Shown in pieces: positions 1-4,676 of a stretch of DNA of 8,510 bases. The notes beneath the pieces were generated by a model. That model saw nothing but the letters and a program-made list of their open reading frames with translations. It did no database searches and was not told where the DNA came from. This DNA comes from CAZQYC01 sp043746555 (lineage in GTDB: Bacteria > Pseudomonadota > Gammaproteobacteria > Steroidobacterales > Steroidobacteraceae): NCBI GenBank assembly GCA_043746555.1, contig JAYTQU010000211.1, forward strand, positions 1 through 8,510, written 5' to 3'. Made by a program: the position numbers and the translations under genes. Numbering within the stretch: position 1 is the first letter of the stretch; each line of letters starts with the position of its first letter.

Positions 1-951
1 GATTAGCTGTAGGTCGAAGGCACGCATGACAGTGCCGGGCCATTGGGTCGGCACGTCGAGCGCAAACACCCACGGTCGCTGTGTCGGTTCAAGTGTGACG
101 CGATAGCTCGTTGCCGCACCTTTCGCGATAACTTCTTGCTGTGGAAGGGCGCGATTGAATTCACGACGCCAGCGTCGTCCGTCGAATTCATGCAGCACCG
201 GACCGCGCCAGTAACGCTCAGCAGGCGACGGTATGGCGCCCGCAAATTTCACACGAAACGCCGGCGCACCGGAGACCGTGAGTTCGGAAATGTCGCCGGG
301 TGTCATTTCGTCGCTGAGTCCCGTCGCGGCGTTGCTACGTGTCGGCAGCGCCCAAAACTGTCCCGGCAAGCGCGGAAAAAATAGAAAAAACAGCACGGCC
401 ACGGGTAATGCCTGCAACACCATCGTTCCCGTTGTGCGTAATGCGGCACGTGTGCGCATCGGATCGGCAGTTTGATGCAGGCGCAGTAGCGCAGCAGTCA
501 ACAACCAAGCAGCAACCAGGATATACGGCAATCGTGTGAGCGATTGGTCGTACAGCAGCGCGGCGAACAACAGCACGTAGCCGATAAAGATCAGCATCGT
601 GCAGTCGCGCGCGCCGCGCGTTTCCAACAGCTTGATGCCCGCCATCGCGGCCAGCAACGCGGAGCCGGCTTCCAAGCCGTTCAATGTTCGAAACGTAATA
701 GCAACAGCGCTCATCACCGCGAACGCGATTGCAATGCGCAACCAGCGTGGCGGCAATCGCCAGCCGCGCATTTCGATCACGATGCGCCACAGTGCGGCGG
801 TGACGATCAACAGCGGAATCCACGGTGGCGCTGGTAGCAGATGAGGTAGCAACGCAATGGCGAGCGCGCTCATCGCCCAATACAAACGCTGCGCTTCGGG
901 CGCGCCCGATAGCGGATAACGAACAACGGCAATGAGTGAACGCAATGACAT
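1..951 (-). CDS. tgpA: TgpA-type membrane transglutaminase-like protein, N-terminal part (cut by window edge)
   Basis: This is the first 317 codons of a protein whose family is usually about 650-670 residues; the rest lies beyond position 1. The N-terminal ~190 residues hold about six or seven hydrophobic segments (roughly 24-58, 73-89, 96-108, 117-134, 142-158, 176-192). They are followed by family hallmarks: IKLLETRGARD (106-116), FFPRLPGQFW (191-200), GLSDEMTPGDIS (211-222), RYWRGPVL (247-253) and a VTLEPT-type strand (285-290). These match DUF3488/TgpA proteins such as P. aeruginosa PA2873, an inner-membrane protein with a periplasmic transglutaminase-fold domain. The catalytic Cys-His-Asp region is not in the window. 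ATG at 951 lies four bases after the DUF58 stop, so the genes are probably translationally coupled. An in-frame GTG at 963 (overlapping the DUF58 end) is an alternative start. Assignment is firm; the substrate is unknown in the family. Confidence 0.9.
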   Translation of the reverse strand, partial: MSLRSLIAVVRYPLSGAPEAQRLYWAMSALAIALLPHLLPAPPWIPLLIVTAALWRIVIEMRGWRLPPRWLRIAIAFAVMSAVAITFRTLNGLEAGSALLAAMAGIKLLETRGARDCTMLIFIGYVLLFAALLYDQSLTRLPYILVAAWLLTAALLRLHQTADPMRTRAALRTTGTMVLQALPVAVLFFLFFPRLPGQFWALPTRSNAATGLSDEMTPGDISELTVSGAPAFRVKFAGAIPSPAERYWRGPVLHEFDGRRWRREFNRALPQQEVIAKGAATSYRVTLEPTQRPWVFALDVPTQWPGTVMRAFDLQLI

Positions 952-955
952 CGCG

Positions 956-1933
956 CTAGCCACTTATCCGGGTTGCAGTGACATCGAACAAAGCCAATGC
1001 GGTCAAGCATTTCTGCCGGTGAGCGCGACCAATGTTCTCGCGAATATCGACGCCGGGAATTCGAAGTCCATACGCACGCTCGGCGGAATGCGCATCTTCG
1101 ATCCAGCGCGTCAGTTGCGATAAGCGCGCTTCGACTTCGAGGCCCGGCAAACTTTCCCAGTCGAGTAAATGCGACGTTACCGAGGTTCCGGCGTATTGCT
1201 TGATTTGTAGTTCTTGTCCGCGTGCGTACGCCTTCCACGCCACCCGTCGCGGCGAATCGCCCACATTAAATTTGCGCAAGCCGGCGAAGTCTTCATCGCC
1301 GCGTTGCGAATCTTGTGGGCCGCCGGTGTCGGTTTGCGTCGGTGGCGGCACGAGGCCTCGCTCGGTCGGCTTTGGGTAGACGATGCAACTCATCGGTACA
1401 TGCACGTGTGTCCACGAACGAAACAAACCAAACGGATAGTTGCTGCTCACCTGTAAGTGGTCGATTGCCAAACGACCGCGACGTTTTGTATGGACTAAAG
1501 CATTGACGACAGCGCGATCGCTCGCAGTAATCTTTGCCGGATCGCTGACTGAATCGTCGGACGCGACGACGATGTCGTACCTCGGGATGGCGACTTCGCT
1601 TTCCAACGCGACAGCAAAGCGCGCGGTTTGTCCGACGAATACCGGGTCGGTTGCAGCAGAACCGATCCGAACGCCGGCGAGATTTCGTTGGCAGTGATGC
1701 ATCGCGACGAGTCCGACGGAGGCGAGGATGAACGTGAGTCCGAGCGCCAAATTGTTCGCGTAGTTCATCGATCCCAAGAACATCAGAAACACCATGCCGG
1801 CGTAAAAGAGTCCGAGTCGAGTGGGCACTATGTAAACGCGACGCGTCGGAATCGTGAAGGGGTCGAGATCGACGCCATGACGCCGTCGTGCCCATGCACG
1901 AGTGCGTTTGCGTAGACGAGCAGCGAGAGACAT
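956..1933 (-). CDS. DUF58 domain membrane protein
   Basis: A 325-residue protein. A basic N-terminus (residues 1-30, many Arg) leads into two hydrophobic segments (about 37-53 and 61-78). A beta-rich stretch follows, then the DUF58 signature RGDEDFAGLRKFNVGDSPRR (211-230), continued by VAWKAYARGQELQIKQYAG. Length and layout are normal for the family. DUF58 proteins often have a degenerate von Willebrand A-like fold and are encoded beside MoxR ATPases, which are thought to remodel them or their partners. That role is inferred from the family. The stop is four bases before tgpA. Upstream it is separated from moxR by 87 bases carrying an inverted repeat. The start is chosen because the N-terminal pattern (charged stretch, then PTRLGL, then membrane segments) is typical of the family; no Shine-Dalgarno sequence is visible. 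Confidence 0.92.
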   Translation of the reverse strand: MSLAARLRKRTRAWARRRHGVDLDPFTIPTRRVYIVPTRLGLFYAGMVFLMFLGSMNYANNLALGLTFILASVGLVAMHHCQRNLAGVRIGSAATDPVFVGQTARFAVALESEVAIPRYDIVVASDDSVSDPAKITASDRAVVNALVHTKRRGRLAIDHLQVSSNYPFGLFRSWTHVHVPMSCIVYPKPTERGLVPPPTQTDTGGPQDSQRGDEDFAGLRKFNVGDSPRRVAWKAYARGQELQIKQYAGTSVTSHLLDWESLPGLEVEARLSQLTRWIEDAHSAERAYGLRIPGVDIRENIGRAHRQKCLTALALFDVTATRISG

Positions 1934-1953
1934 GACTGGGTGGTAGGCGCTAA

Positions 1954-2014
1954 ACTGTAGGCTGGAGGCTGGAGTCGCGATTTCTCTTCTAGCTACAGTC
2001 CAAAGCCTACAGTC
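1954..2014. repeat. Inverted repeat with heptamer-built arms (REP-like)
   Basis: The outer 10 bases, ACTGTAGGCT at 1954-1963 and AGCCTACAGT at 2004-2013, are perfect reverse complements separated by 40 bases. Each arm is three heptamers. On the plus strand 1955-1975 reads CTGTAGG, CTGGAGG, CTGGAGT. On the minus strand 2012-1992 reads CTGTAGG, CTTTGGA, CTGTAGC. The element fills most of the 87-base gap between moxR and the DUF58 gene. In the operon transcript it could form a stem-loop, but no U-tract follows, so it does not look like an intrinsic terminator. It resembles dispersed extragenic palindromes, but copy number cannot be judged from one window. Confidence 0.7.
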
Positions 2015-2020
2015 GACACC

Positions 2021-2986
2021 CTAAGGAATCGCCACCGACTTCAACACTTTCGCGCCGATTTCATTGGCGTTCTTGAATGAATTATCGTCGCGAGGTGCGA
2101 GACGATGACCGACTACCGACGGTAGTACCGCTTGCACGTCTTCCGGCAGGACGCCGACGTGACCGTGCATCAACGCCCAGGCTTGCGCGGCTCGCAACAA
2201 ACCAATCGCTGCGCGCGGCGATAGGCCCGCTGTAAATAGCGGCGACTCGCGCGTAAATTTCACGGCCGCTTGTACGTAGTCGAGCAATGCGTCGGAGGCG
2301 TGGACGCTCGGGACTTTTGTTTGCAACAACAGCAATTGTTGCGGCGTCAGCGCGGCAGACAGCGTGGACAGTAGATCGCGACGATCGCGGCCCATTAAAA
2401 GTTGTCGCTCGATTGCGGCATCGGGGTAACCCAAGTCGATGCGCATCAAGAAACGGTCGAGTTGCGATTCCGGCAGCGGAAATGTGCCGATCTGATACAC
2501 CGGATTTTGTGTGGCGATCACAAAGAACGGCGACGCGAGCGGATACGTTTGTCCGTCGGCCGTCACTTGATGCTCTTCCATTGCTTCGAGTAAGGCGCTT
2601 TGCGCTTTGGGCGAGGCCCGATTGACTTCGTCGGCCAACACCAAATGTGAAAAGATCGGACCTTTGTGAAAGCGGAACGAACTCGAATCGCGATCGAATA
2701 TCGACACGCCAATGATATCGGCAGGCAATAAATCGCTGGTGAATTGAATGCGCTGATACGAGAGTCCCAACGATTGTGCCAATGCATGCGCCAGCGTGGT
2801 CTTGCCAACACCGGGAATGTCCTCGATCAATAAATGTCCACGCGCCAACAAGCAAGCAAGCGACAATTTTATCTGTCGCTCTTTGCCCAAAATGATTTGA
2901 CTGAGTTGCGCGACGGCGCCGCCGATCAGTTTCGGCGCATCGACAATGGGGGTAGGGGTTGGTGTGGGAGAGCTCATGGGCCGCAT
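2021..2986 (-). CDS. moxR: MoxR family AAA+ ATPase
   Basis: A 321-residue AAA+ ATPase of normal MoxR length. Visible motifs in order: Walker A within EDIPGVGKTT (55-64), the MoxR stretch QFTSDLLPADIIG (81-93), Walker B LVLADE (115-120), sensor 1 ATQNP (158-162), the LPESQLDRF motif (171-179), and a C-terminal lid region with LSPRAAIGLLRAAQAW. MoxR proteins are cytoplasmic chaperone-like ATPases that work with DUF58/VWA-type partners, and the DUF58 and tgpA genes follow on the same strand. The N-terminus has a short Ser/Pro/Thr low-complexity run (SSPTPTPTP). Two starts are possible, ATG at 2986 and ATG at 2977; neither has a clear Shine-Dalgarno sequence, and the second gives the more usual MSSP-type start. 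The function of this particular operon is inferred from the family only. Confidence 0.95.
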   Translation of the reverse strand: MRPMSSPTPTPTPIVDAPKLIGGAVAQLSQIILGKERQIKLSLACLLARGHLLIEDIPGVGKTTLAHALAQSLGLSYQRIQFTSDLLPADIIGVSIFDRDSSSFRFHKGPIFSHLVLADEVNRASPKAQSALLEAMEEHQVTADGQTYPLASPFFVIATQNPVYQIGTFPLPESQLDRFLMRIDLGYPDAAIERQLLMGRDRRDLLSTLSAALTPQQLLLLQTKVPSVHASDALLDYVQAAVKFTRESPLFTAGLSPRAAIGLLRAAQAWALMHGHVGVLPEDVQAVLPSVVGHRLAPRDDNSFKNANEIGAKVLKSVAIP

Positions 2987-3015
2987 TCTTTGCCGCTAAT
3001 AAAACCAGAAGCGTT

Positions 3016-3045
3016 CTTTTAGCAGATGTGCGCCTACTTTGTCAG
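3016..3045 (-). promoter_or_regulatory. Candidate sigma70-type promoter for moxR operon
   Basis: On the minus strand CTGACA (3045-3040, five of six matches to TTGACA) is followed after 18 bases by TAAAAG (3021-3016, four of six matches to TATAAT). A start near 3009 would leave a leader of about 20-30 bases before moxR. It lies in the 125-base gap between acpH and moxR. Support is motif and position only. Confidence 0.35.
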
Positions 3046-3062
3046 CCGTTCGCTCGAAGGCT
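3044..3062. repeat. Small imperfect palindrome in acpH-moxR gap
   Basis: AGCC-g-TTCG-ct-CGAA-GGCT is an eight-pair inverted repeat with one bulged base. It overlaps the outer edge of the candidate moxR -35 box. It could be an operator or a weak hairpin after acpH. No T-tract follows on either strand, so a terminator is not supported. Nothing else was recognised in 2987-3111 beyond this and the candidate promoter. Confidence 0.3.
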
Positions 3063-3111
3063 ACGGCGAAAGATGAATGTGTTGGTTCGTCGCTCGCGCA
3101 GAAGATGGCTT

Positions 3112-3681
3112 TTAGCTTGAGAAGTGTGCTCGAATCTGCGGAAAGAATTCGTTGAAGTCCTGTGCCAGCGCATCGTGATGGGTTTGAAGTTCCGCAGCTG
3201 CGCCGCCTAAATCGAAAGGGCGACGCAGCCGCGTGCCGATACGCTTCAATGTGAGACGCACGCCGGCGACATCACGATAGGAAGTCAACCACTCGCCGGT
3301 ACGCATCCGCTGCATGACGGCGTAGCCGGTCGTGGGAATCTCCAATCGACACAATTCCACATCGGTATGAAATTGCGCGACAAACGTCTCGATGTCGATG
3401 TCGCTGTGATCGCGCCATTGTGTAGTGAGAAAGTGATCGTAAAAAATATCCATGATCACGCCGCCATAACGTCGAAAGCGCGGATCGAGACGCGCAATAC
3501 TTTGCTTGAACGTCGGATGCCTATCCGTAAATGAATCGATGGCACGGTGTCGGACGATGCCCGCTTGAAACGACTCGGGTAATGCACGCAATTCGGTAAT
3601 TGGCAAAATATCCGCCAGCACATTACCGACGCGAAAGGCTGCGTCGGAGTCGGAGAGAACCAAGTGGGCGAGCCAGTTCAT
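3112..3681 (-). CDS. acpH: Acyl carrier protein phosphodiesterase (DUF479)
   Basis: A 189-residue protein close to E. coli AcpH in length (193) and pattern. It starts MNWLAHLVLS (E. coli MNFLAHLHLA). GN-x-LAD (19-24), HRAID (45-49), TDRHP (52-56) and MDIFYDHFL (77-85) follow. These His/Asp motifs are the conserved metal-site region of the DUF479 family, an HD-related fold. Near the C-terminus are EWLTSYRD and a final HHDALAQDFNEFFPQ helix like the E. coli AHYDALETRFWQFYP. AcpH hydrolyses the 4'-phosphopantetheine group from holo-ACP in the cytoplasm, returning apo-ACP. The gene stands alone between the divergent plus-strand pair and the moxR operon. No Shine-Dalgarno sequence precedes the ATG, but the N-terminal match supports this start. 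Confidence 0.93.
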   Translation of the reverse strand: MNWLAHLVLSDSDAAFRVGNVLADILPITELRALPESFQAGIVRHRAIDSFTDRHPTFKQSIARLDPRFRRYGGVIMDIFYDHFLTTQWRDHSDIDIETFVAQFHTDVELCRLEIPTTGYAVMQRMRTGEWLTSYRDVAGVRLTLKRIGTRLRRPFDLGGAAAELQTHHDALAQDFNEFFPQIRAHFSS

Positions 3682-3720
3682 AAACAGCCGGTTGTTCGGA
3701 AAGTCGCTTGCACCGCCCCG

Positions 3721-3726
3721 ATCATA
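3721..3726 (-). promoter_or_regulatory. Candidate -10 box for acpH
   Basis: TATGAT on the minus strand matches TATAAT at five of six positions and would start transcription near 3714, about 33 bases before the acpH ATG. No convincing -35 box is placed upstream, so this is tentative. Confidence 0.3.
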
Positions 3727-3736
3727 TCGAATTCGA
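3727..3736. promoter_or_regulatory. Perfect 10-bp palindrome between divergent promoters
   Basis: TCGAATTCGA is a perfect palindrome that abuts the candidate acpH -10 box and sits 13 bases upstream of the candidate -35 box of the plus-strand pair. Its position would suit an operator for either side. A palindrome of this length is expected several times by chance in a window of this size, so only the location makes it notable. Confidence 0.2.
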
Positions 3737-3749
3737 GTGCATTAAAGTA

Positions 3750-3777
3750 TTGCGGCCATGCGTTCGATCTGTAGAAT
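3750..3777 (+). promoter_or_regulatory. Candidate promoter of the plus-strand pair, placed for a leaderless mRNA
   Basis: TTGCGG (3750-3755) is followed after 16 bases by TAGAAT (3772-3777, five of six matches to TATAAT). Only six bases separate the -10 box from the ATG at 3784, so the expected transcription start falls on or next to the start codon. No Shine-Dalgarno sequence precedes that ATG, which fits a leaderless transcript. The -35 box is weak. Confidence 0.45.
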
Positions 3778-3783
3778 TGACCC

Positions 3784-4116
3784 ATGCACTCCCTTACTCG
3801 CGGCGAGCAAAAGTCTTTGGCGTATCACCAAGTAGTCGCAAAGAAACTGCGGGACGATCCAACCTTGCTCACAGTGGCGCGCGATCGACTACGATGGTAT
3901 CGGCAACGGAATCCGGCGGGATTGTTCTACTACAAGCAGTGGGATCGTTTGTTAGACGGGCCGATTGAGGTTTTGATGCTGGCAATGACGAGCGCTTCTC
4001 AGGAAAGCTGTGCGTTGCGACAAGAGAATCCCTTTGTCGATCTGATGACCCAGCCGGAGCGCGCGGCTGTCTATCGCCGTGTGGCGGAAGAGATCGACGC
4101 GGGGAGTCGATCGTGA
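3784..4116 (+). CDS. Small conserved-type hypothetical protein, putative antitoxin partner of the downstream nucleotidyltransferase
   Basis: A 110-residue soluble protein, predicted by eye to be mostly helical, rich in Arg, Leu and aromatic residues, with no signal peptide or membrane segment. Features include an N-terminal helix EQKSLAYHQVVAKKLRDDP (8-26), a basic segment RDRLRWYRQR (33-42), a WDRLLDGPIEVLM stretch (53-65) and a C-terminal QENPFVDLMTQPERAAVYRR (80-99). From memory, proteins of this shape, ending in a 'SPF..lLt..eR..iyrr' pattern, are found upstream of DUF6036-like nucleotidyltransferases in other bacteria. Its stop overlaps the next start by four bases (GTGA), so the two are made together. 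Gene order and overlap suggest the antitoxin or regulatory partner, but no DNA-binding fold is recognisable. An in-frame TGA at 3778 rules out an earlier start. Confidence 0.82.
   Translation: MHSLTRGEQKSLAYHQVVAKKLRDDPTLLTVARDRLRWYRQRNPAGLFYYKQWDRLLDGPIEVLMLAMTSASQESCALRQENPFVDLMTQPERAAVYRRVAEEIDAGSRS
4101..4106 (+). promoter_or_regulatory. Ribosome binding site deciding the GTG start at 4113
   Basis: GGGGAG lies six bases before the GTG at 4113 and inside the end of the preceding gene. It supports this start over any later ATG and is one of only two clear Shine-Dalgarno sequences in the window. Confidence 0.6.
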
Positions 4117-4646
4117 ATCGGTCTGCGCTGGAGCACTTATTGCGTGCGGCGGCGGCAATCACCGGCGAACAATCCTTTTACGTGGTAGGTACAGCAGCGC
4201 TTATCGCATCGCTTACGGACGATGCGCTGGTACCCGATGTATTGATTCGTTCGCGCGAAGCCGACTTGATTCCCGCGAGCGACTCGTCACGCTCGATTGA
4301 CCTGATCGACGGTGCGTTAGGGCAGAGCTCCACGTTTGATGGCACGTTCGGTTACCACGCCGATGGCGTTGAGTTTGCTACGGTCAGTTACGCTCCGCAA
4401 GGATGGCAGTCGCGCGCCATTCGATTTTCGACTCCCGCGACCAATGGCGCGATTGGTTTGTGCATGGAGCGTCACGATCTGGCGATTGCAAAACTCTGTG
4501 CGGGTCGCGAAAAAGATCTGGAATTCGTTGCGGGTCTTGTTCAGGCGGGCTTGGTGGATCGCCAGGCACTTTCCGCGCGTTTGGCCCTGGTGGTTGCGCC
4601 GGCCGAAATCGTTGAGTTGGTTCGACGGCGTATCGTTAGCCTTTAA
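4113..4646 (+). CDS. Nucleotidyltransferase-like protein (DUF6036/AbiEii-like), putative toxin
   Basis: A 177-residue protein with a GTG start. The N-terminal half reads like a minimal nucleotidyltransferase fold: strand FYVVGTAAL (22-30), where G26-T27 stands in the place of the usual GS/GG, then SREADLIP (48-55), whose E49 and D51 would be the metal-binding acidic pair. Further on, HDLAIAKLCAGREKD (121-135) matches the HDL..KL.A.R.KD motif shared by AbiEii/DUF1814- and DUF6036-type proteins. The C-terminal end is helical. The fold and family are recognised from pattern, not from a search. Such enzymes include toxins that add nucleotides to tRNA (MenT type) and AbiE phage-defence toxins. The activity and target here are not known. 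It overlaps the upstream gene by four bases and ends 30 bases from the valS stop, convergently. A housekeeping role is also possible. Confidence 0.85.
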   Translation: MNRSALEHLLRAAAAITGEQSFYVVGTAALIASLTDDALVPDVLIRSREADLIPASDSSRSIDLIDGALGQSSTFDGTFGYHADGVEFATVSYAPQGWQSRAIRFSTPATNGAIGLCMERHDLAIAKLCAGREKDLEFVAGLVQAGLVDRQALSARLALVVAPAEIVELVRRRIVSL

Positions 4647-4652
4647 GCGATA

Positions 4653-4669
4653 GGTGGGCTCGCCGTTTT
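4653..4669 (+). terminator. Weak candidate terminator after the plus-strand pair
   Basis: GGTG-GGCT-CGCC can form a four-pair stem (one G-T wobble) with a tetraloop, followed by GTTTT. It lies in the 30-base gap between the convergent stop codons of the nucleotidyltransferase gene and valS. The stem is short. On the valS strand the wobble becomes a mismatch and there is no T-tract, so it would serve the plus strand only. Confidence 0.25.
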
Positions 4670-4676
4670 GCAACGA

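Noticed and set aside
376..390. Two runs of six A (T on the coding strand) in tgpA, possibly slippery or phase-variable
   Set aside because: They encode a Phe-rich membrane segment (FFLFF), the frame stays intact, and runs of six are short for phase variation.
335..880. Long open frame on the minus strand (181 codons)
   Set aside because: It is a different frame of the tgpA coding region. The tgpA frame gives clear family motifs, while this one is Arg/Ala/His-rich with no recognisable pattern.
1293..1895. Open frame of 200 codons on the minus strand
   Set aside because: It lies entirely within the DUF58 gene in another frame and has the Arg/Ser-rich composition of a shadow frame.
2082..2855. 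Open frame of 257 codons on the minus strand
   Set aside because: It is an alternative frame of moxR; all AAA+ motifs are in the moxR frame.
4653..4669. Possible bidirectional terminator between the convergent genes
   Set aside because: The stem is only four pairs and has a mismatch on the valS strand with no T-tract there, so it is kept only as a weak one-sided candidate.
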